NCBI GenBank assembly: GCA_945859605.1
Contig: OX243827.1
Location: 6,672,619-6,736,618 of the forward strand
Direction: 5' to 3'
DNA: 64,000 nucleotides
From: Lumbricus rubellus
Lineage: Eukaryota; Annelida; Clitellata; Crassiclitellata; Lumbricidae
Position numbers and translations under genes: made by a program. The notes below the pieces were generated by a model. The model did no database searches. It saw nothing but the letters and a program-made list of their open reading frames with translations, and was not told where the DNA came from. Position 1 is the stretch's first letter. Every line of letters starts with the position of its first letter. Shown here one piece after another: positions 39,131 to 53,200 of the stretch.

Positions 39131-41161
39131 CAACGAATGGACTTTCCTCCACGTTATCTAAAGTCGAATTTTCAGTGCTGCAGCTCTCATTTGCTCTCGA
39201 ATTGTTGGGAATTTATTAATGTTTTGCCTTGCATTAGCCATAATAATATATTATTTGGTAGCGTCACTTCTGTTTATCTGATACGTAGTATTCTAAAAAT
39301 TTGCGCAACATAAATTGTACGGAAGAGAACGAAGTGATCTGTTTAAGTTGTCGCTTTATTTGGTCATTGTTTACATTTCATTGTTTAAGATGTTAATTTA
39401 GGATAAAATCACTGTTTTATAATTTTATGGTTTATTAGTTTATTAGTTTGTTTTGATGAAATGATGAGCCGTCAGTGGTTTGCGATGAAACAGGACGTGA
39501 AGAGATTTTTTATTGCGTAACAAAGAAGAATAAAGTCATGGGAAAATAATCTTGCGTAAGGCGTCGTATTGTGCTTTTTCTCAGAATTTATTTAGCTCAA
39601 TGAGTAAAACTTCAGCAACATGATGTTATATTTAAGAGGTATTGGCAAGCTGAAGAACTGACGATTAGACTACAAGTGTGCGTCACATTACTTATCTCAT
39701 AGTCTTTTGTGCTTATTACAATCTTTAGTCTTTGATACTCCTAAGTTACATTGGACCAACTTTGTCCGATGGTCAAGGAATGTCAACAATTCCATATGGC
39801 CTTTTGTACAGTCCTGAGTCATTTCGAATTTATGGAAGCGCTTTTGAAGTTGGAAAAATAAGAATTAAAGTGATATATCAATTTCATGAAATAATATATT
39901 TACCTCTGCTTTGAGTATGGTGAAAGTAAAACTTCTTATAGGAAATTCGGCCATGCCAACACTGACCCTGACATGTTGCTAAGTGTTGATAACTCTGATA
40001 ATGTTCACATGTGATGCTTGATGCTAAAATATAAATCATAGACTAGTGTAATTGATTACAGGAAATTATAACTTTTCAGCAAATGAGGTACGATATGATG
40101 ATCTATTTGTTATTAAATCAATATTTATATATATATTATTTAACATATTGTATAATTTAAACTTTGGTGACATGGTTGGTCATTGACTAGTTTAATATTA
40201 CATGTAATTAGAGGCATGCATTAACCCTTTCCCACCCGTGACCCGATTAACAAAACAATTCCGGCTGGAAAGGGTTAATGGTTCCAGTTCATTAGAGAGA
40301 GATGTGAAAACGCTTAATGTTGTTATTAATGAAGCACTAAGAATGGTAATGAGAGTTTTATTTTAAGATCTTTATTCTGGCAGACAATGAAAAAGGTACG
40401 AAAGTTAAAATATGTATCCAGAAATTTGTGCATACACATTTGGAGGCATTTCATATGTTTTAATCTTCTAGTTGTTTTTACGTTCCAAGCTATATTAGAC
40501 AAAAACAAGAAGCAATGTCGATAAAGTTTTTACGTATTACCTCATTTTATGACTAACTATGTTGCATACTTTTTTGTTTGTATATTTTATGCTTAGCCAG
40601 GATGCATTTATAGCCTACTTACATTTTATGAAGATGCAATAATTCTTTATCTGAATGTGTTTCTGCGTTAGATTGTGACTAGTTGTTTGAAATGAAATTT
40701 CTTATGGCACTGTGTTTGACAATCATCCTGCCAGTTTTTGTATTAATTTCCACTAACTATGCCAAGTATGCTGCTTGGCGTTTGAGTAAAAAAATTGGCG
40801 TATTTAGAACACAATATGGATTGATGTACACGTGTCATTTGATGACGTTTGAAGGCTGGTGTCTTCTTGCCCAAAGCTGTCTGAAAGTTCTGCAGAAAGC
40901 TAAAATCTTGAAATTAAGTTGATGCTTGATCGGTTTCTTAGTTTAGCTTAGCTTACCAATAAAGAACTTCAAGGCCTGTCATTTAAAAATGTTAAACTAT
41001 TGACTTGGGGTGAAAATGATTGATGGATGATTAGTGTGAAATTGGTATGAAAAGAATCCATGACCATCTTCTTGCATTCCATGTTTAGTTATCCTTCCAG
41101 AATTGAAGTTACTGTTAAGTTTTACTTCTGCTTTAAAATACGTTCGTTTCTGTGATTTCAG
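39131..41161. other. Upstream of the first PAN2 coding exon
   Basis: AT-rich, no gene seen. An open frame at 40683-40922 has a hydrophobic start but no recognised relative. A short TTAA-flanked foldback lies at 40221-40278. Confidence 0.45.
40221..40278. mobile_element. Mini piggyBac-type foldback (58 bp)
   Basis: TTAACCCTTTCC at one end and GGAAAGGGTTAA at the other. TTAA flanks and CCC termini are marks of piggyBac-type insertion. Confidence 0.5.
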
Positions 41162-41239
41162 ATGCCCTATATAATGAATGACCTCTCCTCATTTTATGGT
41201 CAACAATGTGACGATTACGTTCGACAGGAATTCTTCCCG
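41162..41239 (+). CDS. PAN2: PAN2 exon 1 (first coding)
   Basis: ATG directly follows an acceptor (GTGATTTCAG|ATG). Donor TTCCCG|GTATGC. It encodes [15 protein letters not shown].... A second ATG follows four codons later. The peptide itself is not conserved; assignment rests on phase with exon 2. Confidence 0.65.
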
Positions 41240-44200
41240 GTATGCGGCAGTTTCAGTTTCTGCTTATCCTGAAGTTTTTAAGTTCTGTTTTTAACTTAGA
41301 TTGCACAACTTCACCCTCCTTACCAACGATAATTATAAGCGTAACTACATTCCACAAGTCTTATTGAAAGATGTATAATTAAATTAAATTGAATTATAAC
41401 TACTTTAAGAACTGAATTATTCTTTTTGGCTCCACAACTAATTTATGCTGCTTGTATTCAGTTGTGTCCTTGACAACTGGATTCATTGCATTGAATCGAT
41501 ATTGATTGATTTATTGATTTATTGATTGATTGATTGAAAGTAAAGTAATTATAAAATGTTTAGTAAGAACTCTGAGGATTGCTGCATCAGCGCCATATAT
41601 ACTGAAATAAGAGATTAGCGAGATTAGTGTTTTAGAATTCTTGATTAACATTTAAAATTGTGTTGCAAATTACTTTTTCAACTACGTAGTGAAGTGTTCA
41701 GTTACATAAAGCTACAGTTAGACTGTTACCACATTGTACACATGCGATCAGATTGAATGTGATTGTTTTCTACTGTTGCTTTTTGTTTCTTTTCTAGGCT
41801 AAAAGTATTCTTGTTGAAGGCAGCAATGGTGTTGCTTCCGTGGCTTTTGATGGCGAAGATGAGTTTCTATGGACTGGGGGTCACTCGGTATGAACTAGAC
41901 AGGATTACTTGCTTCTCATCATAATGTGTATTTGATATGATATGACATAACATGGGGGGGGGATGGCGCATTGGATAACACACTGGCATGGAAATCAGTG
42001 AACTCGAATTCAATTCCTGAAGCTCTCCTAATATAGACGTGCTTTGTAGGCTGCTATTAGCGCCGTTGTATTGCAGGCTGTCTGTTTTGTTAGTAGTTAA
42101 GATTAATGCTAATTAAGATAGCTGCATATCTGCACACTGTAACCGGTTTCAGTCTGTCCACCGGATTGTTGAATAAACGAATATTATTATTATTATTATA
42201 ACAATGCGTATATTGGTATTGTATTTATAAGTGAGCATTTATATCGTGCCACTCAAAGTGCAGACATATCAGAAGCCTGCTGTGTGCTTGTCTAGATAAT
42301 GTTAAATGTCATTAAGTGCATGACATTTTTCTTTTATCAAGCAAAGCTCAGATAACGAGAAGTGTCGCTTGTGACAGACTTGTGCAAACACTCTGACCTA
42401 TAGATAACTTATCTATTTTTCATCAGATCTTGAGTAAATTTTAACAAGAGATTAAATTTTCGAGTTCTATTTCCTGATGTGTTTCTCTATGCTTGCAGGG
42501 ACTCATTTCATCTTTCTATGGTCTGAACTCGGAGCCATATTCATCATTCCAGGCTCACAATGCTTCTGAAGTCCGATTTCTTTTGCCGTTGGATCAGCGA
42601 ATTGTGTCCGTTACTTCGGACACCGTTGCCTGCTCTTCAAAACTTGGCCAACCTCTGTACTATCACAAGTAAGTCAGTCGTGGTTGGACAGGGAGCGCCT
42701 CTGAGTAGTTCCTTGAAGGGGCGCTACATAAATGCTCTGAATGAATGAACTCTGCTGACTGGGTTGACATATGCATCTAATTTTGTTGTGGGGGGTGCCT
42801 TTGTTGTACATATGCAGACGGTCGGTACGAAACTACGAATGATAACATTTTAGATAGTATATACATGTATAATATGGACCTGTGATTAAGTTGTGCTGTG
42901 AGAGGCACTGTAAATCCGTCAGTTGAATATCATATGTCATCTGTTATCAGTGGCTATTATAGTACAACAAAGAAATTAATTATTTGCAGATCTTTATAAT
43001 TTGTTTGCATGATAGAGTGGTTCTTTGGGGCTTTTTATGTGAAGCATGTTACAAGTGTTTGACCTTGGCCTAAGATATTTGAGAGAGAAAGTAATTAATG
43101 CACTGAATATGGTTATATACCACCAGAAGAATAGTAGTATTCTTATACAGACAAACTTGCAACATCTTCCTATTTAAAAGAATTCATGGAGATTTTAGTA
43201 TTGTCTCTCATCAATGTTGTCAACATTATCCTGATTTCGTAGCATTATTATTATTGCTGGTTAGCAAGATTGCTGTTGTTATGATCTTTATCAACAAGTG
43301 ATATACTTAAGAATTCATTGTAGTTGTTCTCACTAATTGCCTGTCCAGTCTCAGTCTTATCATCATCATCTCATTCTTATCAGATTCTTTATCATCCGTA
43401 TAACACAATTGTACCATGCAATAGATAAACTCTAACATATATGTACAATCTATTAGCATTGTTGGTGCTTTTGTTTTACTTTTATGTCAAATTTATGAAA
43501 GTCAATGTTGAGCAGAAAGATTGTTATTAATTCAATGAGTTGGTTATTATTCTTCTGACCAACTGTTTTTCATTGATGTTTCTGGTTGTTTTTCTTTCGT
43601 CATTATTTGAGACTGGAACTGTTTGTGGTGGAAATACTTTTTTGGGTGAATAACTTGGATTTTGGAACGTCCTTGTTGTATCTGCTCAATTTGTTGCTAA
43701 CTTAAGACTTAGTTTTCCGTGAATAGTTTATTGAGCCAATCTTTTGCATTTTGACTTAATTGATTACAGAGCTCTTGGTTTTGATGCCACTTTCATTAAG
43801 CACCTTTGTAATAGTAATTGCCAATTGTGTTGCTGTGGTTCAAAACCCGTCGCTTGTCATTTCCTAGATATTGTGCTAGAAGCCGAAATAGATAGGCAAG
43901 AGGGATCAAGAATGTAGAATATTTTTCACTTTGGCGGATGATTATGAATTTGCTATAATTTGTAAAGTTGTAAACCGATTTTGTTGTCATTTGTGTTATT
44001 TTATTCATAAAATATTACTTTATTGTCCAGCAAAATTGCAGAATAATCCATTTAAGGAATTTGATGACACAGATATTGAGAAACTTTTATTCAATTTTCT
44101 CGTTCAAAACGGACAAAATAATCAAATGAGCATAATGATATTTTCATTCTGTATAAAGTATTTTTTAAAGCAGAACCATTTTAGCTAATGGCTGAATAAA

Positions 44201-47200
44201 AAGGTCAGAAATTAACACATGATTGGTTTGAGTCTCTGTGTCACAATTGGTGGTTTTTAAAGTTGTTTTTGCTGGAAAGTCAGGAAGCAACCTTGTCATC
44301 TGTATATGCCTTTGGCCAAAAGAGCTTGTGCTTGCTATAGGAGACCGCAGAGCATTTTCTCTGCCTTTGATCAGGATAAGTGTATTGGTCACATGAATTC
44401 AATGTAGTTTTGATGTGCATTCTCAATTTCACAAACTGTTGAAGACTGGTTTTTTGCTTGATCTCGGCCGGGAGTGCCTCTGAGTAGGTACCTTGAATGG
44501 GTGCTATATAAATTATGATTGATTGATTTGTTTTGTTAGGAGTCGGTCAACATCGGACTTGCAGTGCGCTCTTCTGTCGCCTGTCAACCATCTCTATCTC
44601 GGCGGACTTAGTTCAACCATCGTCGAATTGGATCTTGAAAGAAGAGTGGAAGTGAGAACAGTAAGTGAAACCTTTTTTTATTTCCAGAGTTTGAATCCTA
44701 TGATTGAGTGTTGCTCAGTAAGTATTGTTCTTTTCTGCTCGTTTCTATTGTCTTTAAAAAATGTATCATTGAGTTTTGTTTTCTGTATTACTGACGACAG
44801 AAAATATATTTTTGATCAATTCTCCATGTAGGGACATAATAGTTGAAGGCAATTTTGCTATCTGTGGTGTATTGTATTGTATTTGAGCATTTATAAAGTG
44901 CTTCTAGTAAGATGAACCGTTCAGAAGCGCTCCCAGTGTGAAGAAGCAGGTTTTGAGATAAGAGAGAAGGAAGAAGAGAGAATGCCAGAAAGAATTGTAG
45001 TGTGTCACTAAATATATAGTAGTTATCAGTCGCTACGGCTTCAGGGACTACTAACATAATGGGTAATCTTTTGGTTCTGTGCATATTTATCATTAAGTTG
45101 AAAATGTTGGAGTACAGTGGCAGCACTGTGCATTGAGAATTTCTGAAGTGGTGATCAGATGAATAATTGTCTATTATTGTTTTAGTCTTCTTTCCATAGT
45201 TGTGTTTATGGTACTGTAAAATTTGTAATTGTAATTGAACATTTATTTACTGTGTTTAATAACCATTTTATTTGAGTATTTAGGAAATGTTGCTCTTGAA
45301 TTTTAGGCAGAAATTGGAAATGCGGGAAATGTGGTTCTTCGATTTTCCAGTTCATACCTGTGTAGTGGTAGCACAAGTGGCGAGGTATGTTAACATTACA
45401 TATTTCTTTAACTCTTGATTTTGTTATTGTTTGAATTACCTACATTTCTTTTCAAATGCTGTAATTTGTAATACTTCATGTTATCTGCCATGTTTGTTTG
45501 TTCATTTTCGTGATTTCTGGTAACTATTTAACTTCTGATCGTATGACTTTGCATTCAACTTCATTTATTAATAAATTAAATTTATTTAGCATCCATTGCT
45601 GCTGTTTTTTAAAGTGATTTTCAGCTTTTACACTTAACTGGAACAACAGGCAATTAATACAGTTTCACATAAAATGGTTTTCATGAACTTCAGTCTCGCA
45701 TAATCAAGCATTGCTTAATCTTTTATTAGATATAATAGTTTCAATGGAACATTCTGTACAAACCACTTACATTCAAATCTGGTTTGCAGAGATAATTATG
45801 AATTCATTGCCTGAGTTGGAACTCAAACTGCTTTTAATTTTCCGCATTCTGGCTTTGATTTAATTTTAATATATTAAAAGTCTGTGGAAGTTCGGAAGTT
45901 TAATTAATGGAGTTTGAGTTGAAAGTTGATCCATAATAACTTGCTGGAACTTCGTTTTACAACAGGTGTCTCTCTTAGATCCGAGCAGCCTGAAGCTCAT
46001 GCGAACATTGGAGGCACACAGCGGCAGTCTGTCTGACTTTGATGTTTGTGGTAATCAGTTGATCACCTGTGGATTCTCCCTCAAGTACGTACGTCATTTA
46101 TGAATAGCTGCCTCATTCATATGTAAATGACCTCATTCATATGTAATAGCCTCATTCATATGTAAATGACCTCATTCATATGTAAATGACCTCATTCATA
46201 TGTAATAGCCTCATTCATATGCAAATGAATAGCCTCATTCATATGCAAATGACCAACACTGAATGATGCTATTGACAATATTTTGCTGTGAGAGTCAGAC
46301 CGATTTACATCTATAGGCCATTCCGATATTTCATTATATCAGTCAGTTTTATCAAGTTAAGTATTTTGAAGCTGACAAATAGTTTATATGGTTTTCAGAC
46401 AGACGTATTTTGCTGTAGCTAACATCGCATTGCTCAATGCTCATGCTAGTTAGCTCATACTAATACACAATTTCATGCAGCTCTATGGAAGCTTGTCCAG
46501 AATTTTATGCTGCTTCTGGTCTCATTGAAAATTCATAATGTTACTTCAAAATTGGAATAGTTGATATACTGATTATGATGTTAATTGTTTTGTGGTGATC
46601 TAGAAACGGGTGATTCCGTGTCAAATCAACCAACATGATTGACATGACCGACTCAGATTTACTTGAAATTTGGCACACATGTTGGGCTATGTGAGACATG
46701 TAAAAACCTGCAAAGAAATTTTTTTGGGTCAACTACTTCCCGAGATACGGGTCGACAAACTTTGACCCAAACCGGTCGACCACGTTCCTTTGGACGTCTG
46801 TATCTCAGCATGTATAAGAGCTAGAAAGGTGTTCTTGGTGTCGTTATTTAGCTCTTTTGTTGAACTATTTGAGTAGATTTTTTATGACTGTTTAACATTG
46901 TATGATAGTGACCATATTTGACAATTTGGCACTTTTACCTTGACCTTGACCATTTCAATCTTTTTGTAAAATCTGAAAAAAATCCCACTTATTGGGTGAA
47001 TGGACTCGAACATCCTCTGAAAAAATCAGAATGGGATCTCTAATGGTTCTCTCGCTATAAATATTTTATCTATAATTCCACTCAAAATTCGAGTTCAACA
47101 TTATGGGCGATTCCAATGTCAGACGACTGGACATCGAATTTTGAGTGGAATTATAGATAAAATAATTATAGCGAGAGAACCATTAGAGATCCCATTCTGA

Positions 47201-50200
47201 TTTTTTCAGAGGATGTTCGAGTCCATTCACCCAATAAGTGGGATTTTTTTCAGATTTTACAAAAAGATTGAAATGGTCAAGGTCAAGGTCAAAGTGCTAA
47301 ATTGTCAAATATGGTCACTATCGTACAATGTTAAACAGTCATAAAAAATCTACTCAAATAGTTCAACAAAAGAGCTAAATAATGACACCAAGAACACCTT
47401 TCTAGCTCTTATACATGCTGAGATACAGACGTCCAAAGGAACGTGGTCGACCGGTTTGGGTCAAAGTTTGTCGACCCGTATCTCGGGAAGTAGTTGACCC
47501 AAAAAATTTCTTTGCAGGATTTTACATGTCTCACATAACCCAACAAGTGTGCCAAATTTCAAGTAAATCTGAGTCGGTCATGTCAATTTTGGTTGCAAAT
47601 TTGGTTGAATTGACACGGAATCACCCAAACAATATACTGATTATGATGTTAATTGTTGTGTTGTGATCTAGAAACAATATACTGATGATGAAGTTAATTG
47701 TTTTGTTGTGATCTAGAAACAATATACTGATTATAAAGTTAATTGTTGTGTTGTGATCTAGAAACAATATACTGATGATGAAGTTAATTGTTGTGTGGTG
47801 ATCTAGAAACAATATACTGATGATTATGAAGTTAATTGTTGTGTGGTGATCTAGAAACAATATACTGATGATTATGAAGTTAATTGTTGTGTGGTGATCT
47901 AGAAACAATATACTGATGATGAAGTTAATTGACATTGTGTGGTGCTCTAGAAACAATGGTCAGCAGATAATTGATCGTCACTTGATGATGTTTGATCTAC
48001 GTTACTGCAAAGCAATGGCTCCAATGCAAATGCTTATCGATCCAATGTATCTCCGCTTCGTTCAAACATATTCCAATCAGATTGGTGTCATCTCACAGGT
48101 AACTAAACAGCTTTCTGCTTCACGTGCTATATACATATATACATTATATGTGTGTGTGTGTGTATGTATCTACATGGGGGGGGGGGGGGCAAAAAAGCAA
48201 TACCCTACGACTTTTTGTCAACATCTCTGCCAGAAGTAAGAATTTTGTAATCACATTCTGCAGGCTTAAAAGTCATTCATATTGCAGTCAAAGTGCACCA
48301 ATAACTTTCAAACAACGAAGTTATATCACTTTTGTTGAGTCCACCGGACTCCACCCACTGTTGTTTTGACAATCAAAAACATAACGCAGCAAAAAGTAAA
48401 AAGAAATGATTTTATTGAGTTTAGACATGGAAATAACTCTCATGTACACTTAACCATGTATTATGTTTTATAGGTCATTATTGTCTTATGTTACACTGTA
48501 GAGTTTACTAATCCTTGAATGCATTAAAATTGTGCAAGCTGCTGTTGCTAAGTTTGTTGTATTTGTGTTATGTTCTTAGAATGGGAAGTTCCAAGTTCTT
48601 GAGCAGGGATGTTCAGGTTACCAGTCACCAGTTTATGAAGTACCAATGCTCGGCAGTAGCTTGACGTCATGTGCAGTCAGCTCATCGAGTATGGTGCTCG
48701 CATTCGGGGAGTCAGCTGGTTAGTCATCTATAGATTCTGTTTATCTTGAGAAAATCATCAGCGAGAGTATATTGGCCTTTTGGCCTTTTACTTGTGCATT
48801 ACTTACAACAGAAATTTGGAAATGTCAGAATGTCTTATTTATCAATTGCTGTCCATCTTCCATTGCTCCATCGCTTGTGAAGAATTTCATCCTAATTCAT
48901 CTCATAAGAACTTATTTAAATGAGTCATCATAAGAGAATTGCCATATGCGGGAATGATCCCTAACTATCCCGTCAGACCACCTAGACCTAAATCCATAGT
49001 TCATTTTCCATATTCCAGTATTTATATATATCTGCTAGAGCTGTACCGGATAGTGTTTATAGTAGTCGACCCAATAAAAATTGTTGACCACACTGTTTGG
49101 TTGAGTAAGAATATGAATGCGAGTAATAGTAGGTGACTATTTGGCAGAACAATTAGTAAAAACAAGACACGTATATTTGAAACATGCATATACAGAAGAT
49201 GAGCCTTATTTTGACTTCAATTCTGAATTTATTTACGTGGCTTTACATAAGAAACTAGTTGTCCTTATTGAAAGCTATGCAAGTTTGCTTCCACAAAGAA
49301 TAAATGTTTCAATTATTTTTCATAAATTGCACTTCCCACAGGAGATACATCGCATTGCATGAAAATATATTCTTAAGATTGCTTGTATTTGAAATGGTCG
49401 TTTAATGCTATCTTGAAACTTTTCAAAGGGCCAGAAGCAGGTGAATTTGTTACCTTGCCTATGAATGCCAGCATATCTGAATAAATGAGCTACATTGTAT
49501 TTGTCTGTGTTGTCCTTCACAGGTTATGTGCACACATTCACTGGTAACCATGAGAGTCCAGTCTTCAATCATTACTTACCAGACACAGAATTTGCAGCAG
49601 TAAGTCGTAGATTATTTTGGTTTATTTGTTCTTGAAAACTGTGCCGACGTTTCAATGTATGTGTCTGAAATATTTTGATTATTCTAATAATTATAATCTA
49701 TTAATAATAATCTTTGTTTCAATTTCAAACTGACACAACTATGTATGAGTATACAATTGTGATGGACGAATGATCACTAGTTGATACAGAATTTGACTGT
49801 CTGTCAGATGTTTGCTGTTACCCAAAAGGGCCAAAACACCCAAACACCCGTGTGTATGATTTTTAAAGGTGTTTTTATTATTATAAATGACAATTTTGAA
49901 TTAGTAAACTGGTTTTAAGAAACTGTGGAATATGTTCTTGGAAGTTTACTGCGATCGCTGCTGTTGCTTCACCATTTTTTTAAATGGAAATCAGATGAGA
50001 AATTGTGTTGCGATGTATCATGATGCACTGTTTCAGATGACAAAGTTCTGTTTGTTTGTTTTAGGCTGAGCAAGAGCAGTTGGCTGGATTCGGGACGCCA
50101 CTTTCAACAGCTTCTTCATATTACCCAGAGCCATCGTCTTGGGTAAACCAGGCCACATACAGGTAGAATTGAATAATTCACTGCCGCTATATCAACATGT

Positions 50201-53200
50201 TCTGTGAAGCATGCAATTGTGGCTTACAAGTACATTCACATGATTGAGTGCATGTATGTGTGTATGTGACCCACAAAACCAATGCGTCCATTTCGCATGC
50301 ATGCAGCATGCTCGAGTGTATACGATACAATGCAGTTGTGTGTGTGTATGTTAAGGACTTGCTCATGGTCCTCACAAATGAAGTCTGCCTAAAGAGAAGT
50401 TCTAAACTAGGGAATCCTTGGACTTGCGAATGCCAAGATCCAAGGAAAAGATCATGCAGTTTATTCTCTCGATGTGCAGACGTTCCTTCAGACATTTCGT
50501 GCTGTTGTAGAAATCCTGCGGACATTGGTTCCCCATTGTACCATTCCATGATGCATCAGGGCCAATCGAATTCATTCTACCCAGGGAACCCTATGAAGTC
50601 GACAGACGAATCATTCAAGCTGCCACAGTCTCATTCAAAAATCAAAGCCAACAGTCTCAACTTGACTGGTTGCCAATCAGAACCAGGTAATAAACAGATG
50701 ACAAACAATTCAAAAGTGTGTGAGTGAAATTCATAACAGTTAAAGGTGTCAAAACAGAATTAATAGTCATTGTTTAACCCTTTACCCGTTTGCCCCGAGA
50801 ATATCTGCTGAAAACATGGGCTTAACGCGAAAAATGAACGGGTAAAGGGTTAATTGTGGCACTAAAATGTGCAGTTAGCGATGTCTACATGTTACTTGTA
50901 ATACGTAGATGGTATTTTTGTTACAAATTGAGAAACCTTTTCTGCAATTGACATGCTCAGAATATTTAAATGTAGACAAAGTATATGATGAACAATCTTA
51001 ATATACGTGAGGTTATTCAAAATTTAAAGCATCCTCAATTACAAGTTTATAGTATCTGTAAAATTTTGAAATGCCTTTCGTATTCTACCGTGATTTTTAC
51101 CGAAGTTGTCAGTCACACTATAAAGAGTCAGTTATCTGTTGGTCAATTAAAATCCTTCTATTATTTGTTTATTTTTATTTTAGCATCTGGTGCAGACGAT
51201 CAGCTGTTTGTCATTCCAAAGTGCTACAGAAAAGTTGAGATAAAGTATTCAAAGTACGGAGTCGACGGTTTTGACTTTCGTTCCTACAACAAAACGAACT
51301 TTGCTGGATTGGAAACGCATATTCCGAATGCATACTGCAATGCTATGATTCAGGTTTGCCAATGAGTCACTTATAATATAAGTATAATATAATATGATTC
51401 ATCATCATCTACAATGTGCTTCTTTTTCTCTCTGGAGCACATTGACATTTCCTACATTTTGCTCAGTCAATGTACTCACTCCTCACTTGATTTGATTATG
51501 TTTTCTATGTAGTCGTAGTGTGGTGTTTTTGACTGTAGGTGTAAATATTTATTTATTTAATTCATTTGACCATTTATATAGCGCCCCTTCAGGACCATCT
51601 GCACTCCTGACCAAACCCTGGCTAAACAAGTCTTAAGACTAAAAATAGAACAAGGTGAAGTGACCATGGTGTAATGGGCGTAGTGCCACAGGATGCCCAT
51701 TCCAGGTGGCATTGCCTTGTGGAGGTCAACGAGCGAGGGACAAGGAGCTCAGCCTGTACTGCGCATTAGTAGAAAGTTTTTAATCTGTTATGTGCAATGT
51801 GCATCATAGTATGTCAGAGGATACAAAATTGTTTGACAGACATAATGATAATGATTTCTCTAGTTCAAAGCCTGTCTAAGACTTGGTCGAATCATTATTT
51901 AGCGTCATTCCAGACTGAAACTGTTTTGTTTATCATGAGGATGAATGGCCATTTAACATGCTGCGTTCTGTCAGCCTGAAGTGTTGATTAAACGAAAAAA
52001 TTGAAAAACTTGAAATTGAAAATTTTTTATGGCTTGCAGATGAGTGTTTATTTCTAAATCCTCAAGTCTTTTCACAAAGTCTTAGGTCGGCTGTTGATGT
52101 CTAAAACTGTTGTGGGGGTTGATGTGCTGCTGTAGGTGTTGTATTTCCTTGAGCCTTTGAGAAACACGCTGATGAATCATCTGTTGTAGGTGTTGTATTT
52201 CCTTGAGCCTTTGAGAAACACGCTGATGAATCATCTGTGTGAACGAGAGTTCTGTCTCAGCTGTGAACTCGGATTTCTCTTTCATATGCTTCAACAACAG
52301 ACGACACGAACTTGTCAGGTAATCGTAAATCGTAATCGTAAATCGCCATCATGAATTTAAATAGCACCAATATGGGACGAAAACACAATCAAAGAACGCT
52401 TGCGGAAAAGGGGCAAAGAAAGACCAAGAAGTTCACTATGGAAACTGCTTATTATTCCAGAATTTATTCCGGCAAGATCATTTATATCGCATTTATAATA
52501 GTTATGTATCAGTGGCATCTTATTACAAGGAGCTGCTACTTGCATCAAGATTGGACTTCAGCCAACCACTTTGTGACCTTAATCTTATCTCTTGTTCATT
52601 TAATTCATTTCCAGAGCTTGATGTATGTGATCACTGATCAGTGCATTTTGTTTGAATAGCTCTAGTGTGGCTGTTGTTTTGCAAAAGACCTTGTTGTAAG
52701 GATATGGTTGTTTCATTAAGGGTTTGAATAAGGAGACATTTGATGTGACATGATTAGTCTTCACATGTGTCAGGAGACATTTGATGTGACATGGTTAGTC
52801 TTCACATGTGTCAGTTTCAGTGGCATGACCATCAGTTACCTTGCTTGACTTTAGTTATGTATCTTTTAATATATCTGCATTTCATTTACATTACGTTACT
52901 CGTCCGTTGATCTGTGTAGGCAACCAACTTCCTGCGAGCGTTTCGAACGATTCCTCAGGTCACTGCGCTCGGTCTTTTGCTCAGCGACAACGACGAAGTG
53001 CTCGGCAAAGTCGATCTCGCTCGTCTCATCCAGAACTGGAACAGATTTATTTTGCAGCAGATCGATTCGGTATAACTTTCTATATTGAAACAATTTATTT
53101 AATTGCATCATATTGGATCCTGTTTTGAACTCTGTAGACTAAATTTATGATACAGGATTTTGATTGCGAAGAAACAAAGTGGTTTAGCATAGAGCTGAAA

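Noticed and set aside
40683..40922. 79-residue frame with a hydrophobic start as a small secreted protein
   Set aside because: No recognised relative, no promoter or splice context; could be chance in AT-rich DNA.
50410..50560. Alternative PAN2 frame with an EILRTL-like match to the linker
   Set aside because: The frame hits a stop and does not fit the phase of the firm donor at 50686.
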